DNA of 64,000 nt from Inia geoffrensis (Eukaryota > Chordata > Mammalia > Artiodactyla > Iniidae), in contig CM070909.1 of assembly GCA_036417435.1 (NCBI GenBank), positions 7,286,597-7,350,596 on the forward strand. The letters are read 5' to 3'. How positions within the stretch are numbered: position 1 is the stretch's first letter; the number at the start of each line of letters is the position of its first letter. Below the pieces are notes generated by a model, which worked only from the letters and a program-made list of their open reading frames with translations, searched no databases and was not told where the DNA came from. The position numbers and the translations under genes were made by a program. Positions 20,101 to 32,656 of the stretch are shown here, piece by piece.

Positions 20101-23100
20101 CAAAGGATGCTGCCTAGGAAAAACCCACTATAAATATACAAGTACATTAAAAATAAATCAAAATAAAGCTGGAATGTCTATGTTAATGTCAGTCATAGTA
20201 GATTTCATATCAAAAAATAGCATAAAAAATAAAGATCATTTCATAATGGAAAAAAAGGCAATTAATTAAGAGGACATAAGGGCCATAAATTATTATGCAC
20301 CTGACGTTAGAATTTCAGGAAACATGAAGCAAAAACTGATTTAACTACAGAGAGAAATAGACAAACCTACAATTACATTCAAGTATTTCAATACTGTCTT
20401 GCAACCATTCACAGAACAAGGAGACTGAAAATAAGTAAGGATGGAGAAGACGTGAACAGCCCTATCAACCAACCTGACCTAGTTGATCACTTATAAAACT
20501 CTCCATCCCAAAACAGCAGAATACTATTATTTTCAAGGGCACATAGTACATTTATCAAGATAGATTAGGGTATGGGCCAGAAAACAAGTGATGGTAGGAT
20601 CCAAGTCATATAAAGTATGTCCTCTGACAACAATGAAATTAGAAATCAGTAACAGAAAATATCTGGAAAATCCCCAAATGTTTTAAAAACTAAATAACAC
20701 AATTCTAAACAATCCATGGGTAAAAGAAGAAATCTAAAGGGAAATTTAAAAGTGTTTTGAACTGAATGAAAATGGTAATACAACTTGCCAAAATGTGTGG
20801 AATTCCATTAAAATAGTATTTAGAGGAAAATTTATAGCACTAAGTGCCTATATTAGAAAAGAAGAAAGATCTCAAATCAATGACCTCAGCTTTTGAGTTC
20901 TCAGAACTAGCAAGGATAAATTGGAACTTCCTCAGCTTGATAAAGGGTATCTATGAAAAACCTGTGCTAACCTTATACTTAATGGTGAAAGACTGAATGC
21001 TTTCACCCTAATATCAGGAACAAGGCAAATATGTTTTCTCTCTCACTTCCATTCAATATTGCCGTTGGAGGGGCTTCCCTGGTGGCGCAGTGGTTGAGAG
21101 TCCACCTGCCGATGCAGGGGACGCGGGTTCGTGCCCCGGTCCGGGAAGATCCCACATGCCGCGGAGCGGCTGGGCCCGTGAGCCATGGCCGCTGAGCCTG
21201 CGCGTCCGGAGCCTGTGCTCCGCAACAGGAGAGGCCACACCAGTGAGAGGTCCGCGTACTGCAAAAAAAAAAAAAAATTGCCGTTGGAGGTTCTAACCAG
21301 TGCAACCTGGCAAGAAAAAGTAAAAGGTGCTGAGATTGAAAAGGAGTTAGTAAAACTGTATTTGCCGATGACATTATAATTATTGTTGTAGGTAGAAAAT
21401 CGAAAGAAGTTAAAAAAAAACACAAAAAACTGTATTAAAACTAATAAGCGAGTTCCATAAGTTCATGTATTAAAATCAATTGTATTTCTGTGTACTAACA
21501 ATGAACAGCCTGCAAATGAAACTAAGAAAATAATTCTATTCACAACAACAACACCAAAAAGAATACAGTACTGAGGAATAAATTTAACAAATGACATTCA
21601 AGACTTGTACACTGAAAAGACAAAACACTGCTGGAAGAAATTAAAGATCTAAATAAATGGATAGACATTCCACGACCATGGATCGTAACACTCAGTGCTA
21701 TTAAAATGGCAATTCTTCCCTAAGTGATAGATTCAGTGTAATTGCTATAAAATTTCAACTGTTTCTTTTTTCAGAAATGGACAATGTAATTTTAAAATTT
21801 ATATTAAAATGCAAAAACCCCTAATAGCCAAAGGAAAACCTTTTTGAGACAGAACAAAATGCGAGAACTTCTTGATTTTAAAACTTACCATCTTGATTGC
21901 AAGATTCGATTTCTAGGAAGTTTTTTTTTTAATAAATCTTTTTCATAAGGATAGAAACATAGATCAATAGAACAGAACTGAGAGTCCAGAAATAAACTCG
22001 TACATTTGTGGTCAGTTGATTTTAGACACAGTGGCCAAGGAAATTCAGTGGCTGGGGTGGGGGCGGGTTATCTTTTCAACAATGGTTCTGAGACAGTTGG
22101 ATGTCCATATGTAAGAATGTGAATCCTTCTAGAACAACATCACATCATACGCAAAGGTTAACTTTAAAAATCTGATAAATTTGACTTCTTCAAAATTAAA
22201 AGTGTTTGCACTTCATTTTGCTTTCATTAAGAAAGTAAATGAAACAGATGTAAACTATTATATATAGGATGGATAAACAACAAGGTCCTACTGTATAAAA
22301 AAAAAAAAAGTAAAAGGAGCCTCAGACTCGGAAAAACATTTGCAAATCATACATCTGATAAAGAACTTATATCCAGAATATATAAAGCCCTCTTACAACC
22401 AATTACAAGAAGACAAATAACCCAATTAAAAACAGGCAAGAGATTTTAGTAGATGTTACCAAAGAATATATATGAATAGCCAAAAAGCAAATGAAAAGAT
22501 GCTCAAGATCATTAGTTGTCAGAGAAATGCAATCTAAAACTACAAGATAATCCTTCACACCCTCCAGGATGACTACAAAACAAAACAAAACAAAACAGAT
22601 AATAACAAGAGTTTGTGAGAGTCTGGAAAAACATGGAACCCTCAACACTGTTGGTGGAATGTAAAATGATGAAGCCTTGAATAATAGTTTGGCAGATCCT
22701 CCAAAAGTTAAACATAAAGTGAAATTAAAATATATGTCCACAGAAAGACTTGTACATGAGTGCTCGTAGCAGTATCATTCACAGTTATCCCAAAGTGGAA
22801 ACCTTCAAATGTCAATCACCTGGTGAAGGCAGAAACAAAACGTGGTCTATTCCTACAACAGGATACCATTTGGCAATAAACTGTTACAAAGTACTGAAGC
22901 ATGCTACAAAATAAAAGAACCTTGAAAATATTATCCTAAATGAAAGAAGCCAGAAAAAAAGATCACCTATTATATGACTCTATTTACCTGAGATGTCCCT
23001 AAAAGGCAAATATATAAACACAGAAGAAGTCTGGGGGTTGCCTGGGGTTGGGGGTTGGAAAGGGGAGTTATAGCAAATGTACATGAGGGATCTTTTAGGG

Positions 23101-23240
23101 ATGATGGAAGCATTCTAAAATTGAATTGTGGTGTTGGTTGTACAACTCTATAAATTACTTAAACTCTGGATTTTACCCTTACAATGAATAAATTTTATGG
23201 TATGCAAATTATACCTCAGTAAACCTGTTAAAAAGAAAAG
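17200..23240 (+). repeat. Old L1 (L1M type), nearly full-length, degraded
   Basis: A 5' UTR-like stretch (17.2-18.8 kb) is followed by ORF1-like sequence around 18.85-19.6 kb (gatgaaaaccacaatgccta), a degraded ORF2 to about 22.9 kb, and an L1M-like 3' end (aattatacctcagtaaacctg) at 23.2 kb. Many stops and indels leave no long frame. A CHR-2 SINE interrupts it at 21072-21276. It is much older than the L1 at 48726-55360. Confidence 0.75.
21072..21276 (+). mobile_element. CHR-2-like cetacean SINE
   Basis: Full-length CHR element (ggcttccctggtggcgcagt start, A tail) with the exact 14-bp target duplication attgccgttggagg at 21058-21071 and 21277-21290. It is inserted in the older L1. Confidence 0.92.
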
Positions 23241-23244
23241 AGAG

Positions 23245-23530
23245 CTTCTCGTAGAAACTGATGATTTGTCTCTAAAATTTATAAGACATGGGAAAGTCCT
23301 AGAATAGCCAAATTGTTTATTTGAGAGAGAACAAAGTTGGAAAACTTACACCAGCTGATTTCAAGACTTCTTTAAAGCTAAGGAAATCAAGAGGGTGTGG
23401 TATTATTGGCTTGAGACAGATACATGATCAGTGGAACTGAATTCAGCCCAGAAGTAGATTCACACAGGTAAAAACAACTGATTTCCTCAGAGATGCCAAG
23501 GTAATTCAACAAATGGTGCCAGAACAATCC
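23245..23530 (+). repeat. L1-like ORF2 fragment
   Basis: Phrases such as gacatgggaaagtcctagaa, gggtgtggtattattggctt and agatgccaaggtaattcaac match degraded L1 ORF2 tail sequence. Confidence 0.5.
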
Positions 23531-23534
23531 ACAA

Positions 23535-24115
23535 ACATGGTAGGCCGAATAATATTCCCCCACCCCCAAAGATGTCCATGTTCTAATCCCCGGAACCTGA
23601 GAATATGTTACTTTTACATGGCAAAAGAGATAGTGCATATGTGATTAAGTGAAGGACCTTAATATTATTGATATTATTGGTTATTTCAGTGTTATGATAA
23701 ATAACCTGACTGAATGAAAGATTTGGGGAGGTGGGGGGATTACCCAAGATTATCCAGGTGGGCCCGATGTAATTACAAGGGTCCGTAAACATGGAAGAGA
23801 GAGGCAGAAAAAGAGTCAGAGAATGATGTGATTACAGAAAAAAGATACAGAGCAATGCACCATCACTGGATTTGAAGATGAAGAGGATAGGCCATGAACC
23901 AAGCAATGTGGGTGGTGCCTGGAAGCTAGAAAGGCAAGGCAATAGATTGTCCTTCCTCTCCTCCAGAAAAGAGCGCAGGTCTGCTCACATCTAGACCTTA
24001 GCCCAGCGAGACCTGTGTTGGACTTCTAAACTAGAGAACTGTGATAGAGTAAGTCTGTGTTGTTTCGAGTTACTAAATATATAGTAATTTGTTATTGCAG
24101 CTACTTTGATCCATA
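23535..24115 (+). repeat. Old LTR-like interspersed repeat
   Basis: It runs from ggtaggccgaataatattcc, through ggtgggcccgatgtaattac, to tttcgagttactaaatatat. This is a familiar mammalian mid-repetitive pattern that I take to be MaLR-like; the exact family is not certain. Confidence 0.45.
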
Positions 24116-24119
24116 CCTC

Positions 24120-25440
24120 ATATCGTATATAAAAACTACCTCAATATAAAACTAATACTGTGAAACTTCCAAAAGAAAACATATGAGAAAACACGTATGG
24201 CCTTGCTTAGGAAATGAAGGAGGATCCATACACGAAAAGACTTTTAAATTGGACTTCATCTGAATTAAAAACTTCTGCTGTTCAAAAACTAGGTTGAGAA
24301 AGTGAAAAGCCAAGCCACAGCATAAGAGAAATAAAGGACTCTGACAGCTCAATAGTAAGGTAAATAACCGGACTGAATGAAAGATTTGTATAGAACCTTC
24401 ATAAAAAATACACAAATGGTCCACTAGCAGATGAAAAGATGATTTACATCAATATTTGTCAAGGAAGGGTGAATTAAAACCACTAGGAGATACAACTTCA
24501 TACCTACTAGAATGGCTAAATGTTAAAAATGTGATAGGGGCTTCCGTGGTGGCGCAGTGGTTGAGAGTCCGCCTGCCGATGCAGGGCACACGGGTTCGTG
24601 CCCCGGTCCGGGAAGATCCCACATGCCGCGGAGCGGCTGGGCCTGTGAGCCGTGGCCGCTGAGCCTGTGCGTCCGGAGCCTGTGCTCCGCAATGGGAGAG
24701 GCCACAACAGTGAGAGGCCCGTGTACCGCAAAAAAAAAAAAAAAGTGATAATGCCAAGTGGTGGAGAAGCTTTGGAGCAACTTAGAAATCTCAAACCCTG
24801 CTGCTGGGAATGTAAAATGATACAACCACTGTGTAGTTCTTCTAAAGTTAAAGCACACACTTACTATTCGACTCAGCAATTTCACCTGGAGGTCTTTACG
24901 TGTGAGAGATGAAAACATGTTTCACACAAAAAGTGTAAACTTGTACATGAAAACGGTAAACTTTACGTGGAAATTCATAGCAGATTTATGCACAATTGCC
25001 CCAACTGGGAACAACTCAAAGGCACATCAGCAAGAGAATGATTAACAAACTTCGATCCATCCACACAATGGAAGACTGCTGAATAATAAAAAGGAAGGAA
25101 CGACCGTAATATGAAGTAAACCTGGATGAATCTGAAAAACAATTTGCTGAGCCCAAGCAAATATACGCAAAAGGGTTCATACTTTAGGACTGCCTACGGA
25201 AAATGAAATACTAGAACAGGCCCCAAAAAAGTCTAAAATGACAGAAGGCAGAGCAGTGGTGTCCTCAGCCAGTGATGGGGCATGAGGGAACATTTCGGGG
25301 TGTGTGGAAATCTTCTATATCTTAACTGTGGTGGTACACATTTTCCAAAACTTATTGAATAGTTTACTTCAAAGGGCTGTATCTTATTCTATGTCAATTA
25401 TATTTAAGAAAGTTGACGAAACATGACTTTGAAATTTCAA
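24120..25440 (+). repeat. Old L1 fragment (ORF2 end, 3' UTR)
   Basis: L1 phrases appear in sense order (actgtgaaacttccaaaaga, gcaactttcacctgg-like, actgctgaataataaaaagg) on both sides of the SINE at 24537-24744. Confidence 0.6.
24537..24744 (+). mobile_element. CHR-2-like cetacean SINE
   Basis: Full-length element starting ggggcttccgtggtggcgca, with an A tail and a short target duplication ending gtgata on both sides (24531-24536 and 24745-24750). It splits an L1 fragment. Confidence 0.88.
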
Positions 25441-25449
25441 ATAATAAAA

Positions 25450-26680
25450 GGAAGGCCATACATTATTGAGTCTATCTGAATAGATAAAATAGACTGAGAA
25501 GTGACTCAAGATACTTGAGAAATAAAGGCATATACACAGTCCCAAGGTGACAACAGCTCCAATATTCTACAACTTCATGAAAGAGGTTGAAAGCTCAGAA
25601 ATTCCTAGCAGTAAATATAGAAGAATAATTGATTTGGGAGTTAGAAGGGAAACTGGTGGCCATCTTATACAACTTTGCATCCTATTTAGGAAATCCCTAT
25701 GATAGAATCTTCTATAGTTCATCACAGAGCCGCTGCTTGCAGATACCACCCTACAAAGTTAATCCATTGTTGGTCTATTCTAATTGTTTAAAAATTCTTG
25801 AACTGGGAATCTCTCTCCTGGTGACTTTTACCCTTGGGTCTTAGTTATCCAATTTTGGGGTTTTCCTGTTATGAGCAAAAGTCATTTAGGGGGATGTGCC
25901 TCTCCTGACACTCACTTTCAGGGCAAGAGAGATATCCATCTCCATGGCGGTCAGAGTACTGCCCCTAATAAATGACTCCACTAGTGCTTACCATGTTCCT
26001 GCTAACAGCCAGGGGCTCAAGGATTGTCCCTCAACTAGCTTGGCCTCAACTCTTCACCTTTCTTGCAATTCTGCACTTTGACCAAAAGGCTCTGTCATAT
26101 ATTTATGGTGCCCAAGCTAATTTACTAATGGGAGAGGAAATCTTGGTGTAATCCCTCGATTTGAAAGAAGGGATGCAAACATCTGATGGGAGCTGGACAT
26201 AGTGATTTCTGAGATCCTGTGGTTCTAGGAAAGTTACAATACACTGTTCATATTAGTCAATTCAGAGTGTCACACATGGCCATACATATCAGGCTTCTGT
26301 GACAAGCAATGTTAGCTGGCTACCCAACAGATATCCTTTCTTTCTGCTTTCACATGCAGTTGTGTATGCATGTAGTATGGGCAGTGGCAACCCTTTTGTG
26401 ACCATGAAGTTTCCACAAAGCCAAGAAAAATGCAGGAGGCTGAACAAGAGCCTGAAATTATTGAGCTGCTGAATTAAACAACTCTGAAATCTCCCACTTC
26501 TAGACACTTTCAACAATGAAATAAATCCCATTGTTGAAGTACGTTTAAGTTGGGTGCTCTATTTTGTTCTCTTTCCCTAGACAGATGCATTCAAACTAAA
26601 CACAAATTCCTAAGCCATCCTAACATGCAGATCCTAGACTGAGACCAGAGATACATCTTTTAGCTCTCTTTGTATTTAGG
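25450..26680. other. Unassigned intergenic sequence
   Basis: No recognised exon or repeat. The short open frames have no family signature. Confidence 0.4.
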
Positions 26681-26689
26681 TGGTAGGTA

Positions 26690-27190
26690 GCCAGCTTCTA
26701 AGACGGGTCCCATTGATCTTTGCCTCTCGGTGTTTACACCCTTGGCTAGCCTCCCCCGACAATGAATCAGGACAGGTCGCTCTGACCCAACAGACTATGG
26801 TAGATGTGCAGGTGTATGATGTCTGGTGCTGGGTCATGAAAAGACTGTAGCTCCCATCTGCGTCTCTTGGTTTGCTTTGTCCCTGCCGTGTTGTGAGGAC
26901 TCTCAAGCAGCCCTGGGGAAAGGACCATGTGGAGGAGAGCTGAGGCCTCTGGTCAACAGCCACGTCAACTGATCAAGCATGTGGTTAGAGCAGGTCCTCC
27001 AGCTGAGGCCAAGCCTGCAGATGGTTACAGCTCTGAAGCTGATCTCTGATTTCACCTTGTGGGAAACCATGAGCCAGAGCACCTGGCCAGGCCACTCTTG
27101 ACTTCCTGACCCACAGAAACTATGGGAGATGATCAATATTTAAGTCACTGAGTTTTGGGCTAATTTGTTGCACAGAAATAGATAATGGAT
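26690..27190 (+). repeat. MLT1-like LTR
   Basis: The 3' end (caatatttaagtcactgagt then tttgttgcacagaaatagat) matches the typical end of MLT1 MaLR LTRs; the body is diverged. Confidence 0.5.
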
Positions 27191-27204
27191 ACAGGGAGAA
27201 AATC

Positions 27205-27423
27205 TTTTTTTTGTTGTTTTTTGTTTCTTTGTGGTACGCGGGCCTCTCACTGTTGTGGTCTCTCCCGTTGCGGAGCAACAGGCTCCGGACGCGCAGGCTC
27301 AGCAGCCATGGCTCATGGGCCCAGCCGCTCTGCGGCATGTGGGATCCTCCCGGACCGGGGCACGAACCCGTGTCCCCTGCACCGGCAGGCGGACACTCAA
27401 CCACTGTGCCACCAGGGAAGCCC
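27205..27423 (-). mobile_element. CHR-2-like cetacean SINE
   Basis: A reverse-complement CHR element, ending accagggaagccc on the plus strand with a T-rich start. The imperfect flanking duplication is gagaaaatctttt/gagaaagtctttt. Confidence 0.88.
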
Positions 27424-27701
27424 TGAGAAAGTCTTTTTATGTTAGGGCCCAAATACTTCTCCTCAGTACTTGGTCACAAATGCTTTCCTTGCAAGTACAC
27501 AAAACCCCCCTTGATTTCCTAAATTTCACCCAGAAATGATTCACAGGGCGATTTTTCGTCCTTTTGCACCCAGTCCATAAGTCCAGATGCTCCACATGGT
27601 CCCTGTTCTAAAAACAACTATTGCCTGGTCTTCACCTCTTCCTTTTCTTCTCCTTCCTAGATTTTTCAAAACCAGGTCCTCATAGTATTAAATCATTCGG
27701 G

Positions 27702-27915
27702 GCAGGAGTCAGCAAACTACGTCTTGATGGCCAAATCCGACCCTCTGCCTGTTTTTGAAATGAAGTTTAGTTGGAACACAGCCATGCTCATTTGTCTACT
27801 TATTGTCTATGTCTCCTTTTGCACTACAGAGTTGAGTAGTTGTGACAGAAACCATGTGGCTCACAAACCTAAAATATATACTATTTGGCCCTTAACAGAA
27901 ACAGCTTGCATCCCC
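27702..27915 (-). repeat. hAT-like MITE (Charlie type)
   Basis: From aggagtcagcaaactacg through gttgagtagttgtgacagaa to tttggcccttaacagaaac, this is the reverse of a well-known hAT-derived interspersed element. A second copy lies at 34319-34508. Confidence 0.5.
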
Positions 27916-28189
27916 AGCATTAGGGTTTCTAGTATTTTATACCTGTTGCAAAACTCCAGGGGACAACCAGTCACAACTACCTTTGTGTGGCAGTGTTCAC
28001 CTTCCCAATCTAGGGACTCTGTTCCTCTCCAGTTCTCACCTCCTGTTCTGTAGACATCAGCACATCACAGCCCAACTAATTCAGCTCTTCTGCTCTGTTG
28101 ATACTGGAGTTCTCAATCCACATGTGAGCTTTCGAGGTAGGGGAATGGTTCTTTTTATTTTTTCCATTCCCTCCCTCCCACCCTCTCAC

Positions 28190-28314
28190 CTTCCCTCTTT
28201 CTTTCCTTCTTCCTTCTTCCTTCCTTCCTTCCTTCCTTCCTTCTTCCTTCCTTCCTTCCTTCGTCCTTCCTTCCTTCCTTCCTTCCCTCCTTCCTTCCTT
28301 CCTTCCTTCTTTCT
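28190..28314 (+). repeat. (TTCC)n microsatellite
   Basis: About 120 bp of cttcctt-type tetranucleotide units with a few interruptions. Confidence 0.9.
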
Positions 28315-28409
28315 CTCCACTAAGGATGCATGAAGTGGCAAAAATATTTTAATTCATTACTTATGAATTGAGAAACAATGCAAGGAGAGGGGAAAATTTT
28401 ACTCTGGAA

Positions 28410-28448
28410 ACACACATACACACACACACTCATACTCACACTCACACA
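28410..28448 (+). repeat. (CA)n-rich simple repeat
   Basis: Short interrupted run of acac and ctcaca units. Confidence 0.7.
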
Positions 28449-28449
28449 G

Positions 28450-28935
28450 AAAACCAGGCCAAGTAAGTTTGGCATGGAGATGTCATACCCTGACCCATAA
28501 TCACAGAGCACTTCTCAGCTCCGGCCCTTCAAAGAGGAAGAGGAACAAGGGTAATTCCAGCTATTACAGGTTCCTGGGCACCAAATGAAATGCTCTGCTG
28601 TAAATTGTATATAATCAGGGAGGAAGACTTTTATTTGTCCATGGTTATGAATGGGACTTTTCCTTCCTCTTGTCTAGAAGGAAGGGAACGGGTTTAGATC
28701 AATCTGGGGGAGTTTCACTTGGCTGAGGTGACCAGAGCTCTCTCTGGATACTACCAGGGCCTCTGCCCTATATTCAGTACCTATGTAAACAGAGAATCTC
28801 CTGTCTTTCTTCTTATACCAACATTTCCCTTCTCTTTATCACACCATTTCTGTCCTTAGGACGAAGCACATTAACTGCATGGTGGTGGAAATTTTCAGAT
28901 GCTTAAAAGTGATGGATACAGAATACAAGCACCTG
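28450..28935. other. Unassigned intergenic sequence
   Basis: Nothing recognised. Confidence 0.4.
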
Positions 28936-28954
28936 CTCATCTTATAACATTTTT

Positions 28955-29234
28955 TAAATTTTATTACTTTATTCTATTTATTTATTTATAGTATTATTTT
29001 ATTTATTTATTTTTGGCTGCATTGGGTCTTTGTTGTGGTGCATGGGCTTCTCATTGCAGTGGCTTCTCTTGTTGCGGAGCACGGGCTCTAGAGCACCCAG
29101 GCGCAGGCTTCAGTAGTTGTGGCGCACGGGCTTAGTTGCTTCATGGCATGTGGGATCTTCCCAGGCCAGGGCTTGAACCTGTGCCCCCTGCATTGGCAGG
29201 CGGATTCTTAACCACTGAGCTACCAGGAAAGTCT
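28955..29234 (-). mobile_element. CHR-family SINE, long form
   Basis: It has a T/A-rich start (tatttatttatttttggctg), a long body with gggctctagagcac, and the tRNA-like head at its plus-strand end. A 19-bp target duplication differing at one base (ctcatc[t/c]tataacattttt) lies at 28936-28954 and 29235-29253. Confidence 0.88.
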
Positions 29235-29254
29235 CTCATCCTATAACATTTTTG

Positions 29255-30060
29255 CAACTTTATCCACATAGTCTCTGCCCTCTGGGAGCTCACAATTTTG
29301 TAAGGGCGACCAATTATTTATAGGAAAATGCTGAATTACAGAGGACTGGATGCTTGAGAGGCACAATTGAGAAGGCCCATCAGATACTGTCTGCGTGTTT
29401 TCTGCGCAGGGCAGGCTGAGCAATCTCCTCCGGGTTAAGCTTTTAGAGATGAACCTTCCAGGGGTGAATGATGATGTCCTGCAGGGTGGTAACAGTGGCC
29501 GTTGGAGATTGGATTTGCCCCTACGATTCCCACTTCTACACCAGGACCTCCCTTCAACCCATTTTCTCTCAGCCCCACATGGGGCGGGATACCAAGAAAG
29601 TGGAGTGAGGGGTGGATTTACTCCCATTGGGGACACAGTCTTCTGGAATGGAGACAAGAATTGCATCCACAAAGCAATTAGAAAACCAGACAGAAGAAAA
29701 TCCATTTCTGAACTGTGCGGAACAGAGAACAGGGAGTTCCCAAGCAGAGGTGCATGGTTTGGAAACCAGAGAAGCCGGGGCTGAGCATTGTGGGAGTGGG
29801 CTGGGTGGAGAGGAGCGGGGCAGGGCTAGGCAGGGGGAGAGCAGCCCCTCCACCCACAGACTAGGTCATCCAGTCCCTCCCGACCTGGTCCTCACCGCCA
29901 CCCTCCCTTTCGTTTTCCCTTTATGTTTTTTTTCCTTTTAGTATCTGATGCTATTGTTTATATTTTATTCTGAGTTTATCATCTATAATAGTTGATCTCT
30001 CTCATTTGTATAATTTAATCAGTTACTTTTTGCTACCACTTTTCTACCTCTATAACGTTT
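29255..30060. other. Unassigned intergenic sequence
   Basis: Contains overlapping open frames around 29241-29941 on both strands, none with recognisable protein features; treated as non-coding. Confidence 0.4.
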
Positions 30061-30084
30061 TCATTGTGATATATATATATATAT

Positions 30085-30285
30085 TTTGGGCCTCCCTCTC
30101 GCAGGCCTCTCACTGTTGTGGCCTCTCCCGTTGCAGAGCACAGGCTCCGGACGCGCAGGCTCAGCGGCCATAGCTCACGGGCCCAGCTGCTCTGCAGCAT
30201 GTGGGATCTTCCCGGACCAGGGCACGAACCTGTGTCCCCTGCATCGGCAGGCGGACTCTCAACCACCGCACCACCAGGGAAGCCC
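30085..30285 (-). mobile_element. CHR-2-like cetacean SINE
   Basis: A reverse-complement CHR element with a diverged start (gggcctccctctcgcaggcc) next to an (AT)n run. It ends accagggaagccc. The target duplication is not clear. Confidence 0.85.
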
Positions 30286-30304
30286 TATTTTTCAATATTT
30301 TTTA

Positions 30305-30425
30305 TCTGTCTATATCAATCTATCTATCTATCTACTATCCATCTATCTACTGTCATCTATCTATCTATCTTTTGTCTATCAAGCCATCTATTTCTCAAGC
30401 CTCATTTATCTTCATCTATCTGTTT
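30305..30425 (+). repeat. (CTAT)n-like microsatellite
   Basis: Interrupted tatcta units between two CHR SINEs. Confidence 0.75.
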
Positions 30426-30528
30426 TTATTTCCTCTCCTTTCTCCTTCATGTCTAAATGGTTATCTACCTTAATTAAGTCTTTCATCCTTAATATTAGCC
30501 CAAATTTTCTTCTTTATTCCCTCTACTC

Positions 30529-30743
30529 CTTTTTTTTTTTTTTTTTTTTTTGTAGTACGCAGGCCTCTCACTGCTGTGGCCTCTCCCATTGCAAAGCACA
30601 GGCTCCGGACGCGCAGGCTCAGCGGCCATGGCTCACGGGCCTAGACGCTACGCGGCATGTGGGATCTTCCCGGACCAGGGCACAAACCCGTGTCCCCTGC
30701 ATCGGCAGGCGGACTCTCAACCACTGCGCCACCAGGGAAGCCC
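30529..30743 (-). mobile_element. CHR-2-like cetacean SINE
   Basis: A reverse-complement CHR element starting with about 23 T. The exact target duplication tattccctctactc lies at 30515-30528 and 30744-30757. Confidence 0.92.
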
Positions 30744-30879
30744 TATTCCCTCTACTCTTTTTCCCACCCTTATTTCCATGCAATAGTGTTCTTCCTTTAC
30801 AGGGAAACTCCTCTCTCCCCGTAACTATTTGTTTTCCTCTCATTAGTTATTAATAACAAGCAAACAGTCTTTCTATGTA

Positions 30880-31090
30880 CCAGGCAGGGTTATAACTGTT
30901 TTACATATGTTCATTCATTTAATCCTCATGACACCACTGTGAGGTAATTGACTCTCATTATCCCCATTTTGAGGAAAAAGCCCAGGAACAGAGAGGTTTA
31001 GTAACACACCCAGGCTCTACAGCTAATAAATAGCAGTGCCAAGACTCAGTCCTCCAGCGTCTGTGCTGTTAACCACTATGCTATGCTAGC
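30880..31090 (-). repeat. MIR SINE
   Basis: The reverse-complement MIR core (ttatccccattttgaggaaa, cagctaataaatagcagtgcc) ends near gttaaccactatgctatg. Confidence 0.8.
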
Positions 31091-31094
31091 TCTC

Positions 31095-31905
31095 AAGACG
31101 GTCCATGGTACATGATCTTGTCTAATTGTGACACTGAGCCCCATCCTGCCATGCTGGTTAATGGAGGCCTCTTCATCATCTGGGGTCCTCACTCCTCAGG
31201 GCAGGACAAAATCCCAGGAGTTTTATGCAGAACAGAATGCTTAGGAGAGAGGCCCTTCTGGTCTTTGGCCCACTTAGTCGAGCTCATACGTTCCCTTGGG
31301 TACAGGAGTCCCTTTGGAAGCTCAGAGCCCTGGAGCCCTAGGGCTTGGGATCAAGCTTCCAACATGCAGCACCATCATCCGCTCTGAGTTCCCTACTAGT
31401 CTCAGAACCAGAAATCACTGGTTCTTCAAAGTTTGGGGGAATCTTCCACTCTGTTCTCTCTGCCCTCTCAGTTTCAGCTCTCATTACTCTCAAAGGGTCT
31501 CCTTGCTCTCCCTCAACCCAACAGCATCCCAACATTGAGTTCAGAATTTCTAAACAGGAGGGTTGTCCACAGGCAAGTTGCTTTTGGCCTCGTTCCCCCA
31601 AACTGCATCCATGAGGGAACACAATGTTTCCACCATCCAGGAATGAGGGAGGGAGATACAAAGGAAAGAAGACGTAGCTTTTTATCTCAACAAATTATCC
31701 TGCCACACATCCTGCTGTCCTGGATGGAGTGAGAAGACTGTAGGCAGGAGGTGGCACTATGTCATATCCTGTCCAGGTCCCCATGCCTCTGAGCCTCTTA
31801 GTTAATTTCTGTGCCCTGTTCCTCCTCACGTAACCATTCCTGCTTTTGTAGCTGGGGTGATCTGCTTGAAACACAACTTTATCCCATGCATTTTCTGTTC
31901 AGAAG
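31095..31905. other. Unassigned intergenic sequence
   Basis: Several overlapping 80-107-codon open frames occur on both strands; none is recognised. Confidence 0.4.
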
Positions 31906-31914
31906 GATACTATC

Positions 31915-32030
31915 TGTTCTGGAATTAGATCATGGTGAGGGTTGCATGACTTTGTGACAACAGTAAACACTTACACTTTAAAAAGGTGAGTTTTATGGCA
32001 TGTGAATTATAGCTCAGTTTTTAAAAAGAA
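31915..32030 (+). repeat. L1 3'-end fragment
   Basis: The phrases atcatggtgagggttgcatg and tggcatgtgaattatagctc are typical of old L1 3' ends. Confidence 0.55.
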
Positions 32031-32039
32031 GGTTAGTAT

Positions 32040-32455
32040 CGTCTTCACCCTCGGAGTTAAACGCCCAGTCTTCAAGGTCTTCCACAATATGATCCTTCGT
32101 TATTTCTCCAGACTTATTTCCCTCTACTCACCTCTCTTCTCCACTCTTTAGCTCAGTTCTCCCAACCTCTGGTCCTGTCACTTCCTCGACCTAAAATCTT
32201 CTTCCCCTTCCGTTCATAAATCTCTATCTCATAGTTTCTTCAAGACCAGTTCAAGTTCTTCCTCCTTGATGGAACTTTCTCTGACCTTAGCCTTCATGGA
32301 TCTCTTCTATTCTAACCCCTTTTCCATGATGTATTCCTACTTTGGCATAAACTTTAGTAGACTGACTGTTCCTTGAGTGAAGGGACTGTTCCTTTTCATT
32401 TTTGTGACTCAGCATCCCACAGTGCCTGGCATTGAGTAGCCACCTTAAAAAGTGA
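32040..32455 (+). repeat. L2 LINE 3' fragment
   Basis: L2 order is visible: ttcaaggtcttccacaatat, a caagttcttcctccttgatg segment, and agtgcctggcattgagtagc before the tail. Confidence 0.7.
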
Positions 32456-32462
32456 ATGAGTG

Positions 32463-32656
32463 GGACTTCCTTGGTGGCGCAGTTGTTGAGAGTCCGCCTG
32501 CCGATGCAGGCGACACGGGTTCGTGCCCCGGTCTGGGAAGATCCCACATGCTGCGGAGCATCTGGGCCCGTGAGCCATGGCCGCTGAGCCTGCACGTCCG
32601 GAGCCTGTGCTCCGCAACGGGAGAGGCCCGCGTACCGCCAAAAAAAAAAAAAAAAA
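32463..32656 (+). mobile_element. CHR-2-like cetacean SINE with internal deletion
   Basis: It starts gacttccttggtggcgcag and ends in an A tail. A cacaacagtgag-type block before the tail is missing. Target duplications aagtgaatgagtg and aagtgagtgagtg flank it. Confidence 0.88.

Noticed and set aside
28190..28314. CRISPR-like or other regular array
   Set aside because: It is a simple tetranucleotide microsatellite in a mammalian genome.
29241..29941. Overlapping open frames on both strands (up to 154 codons)
   Set aside because: No recognisable domain or exon borders; the two strands being open together points to base composition rather than coding.
30086..30853. 255-codon plus-strand open frame
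   Set aside because: It runs through two antisense CHR SINEs and a CTAT microsatellite; it is repeat sequence, not a gene.
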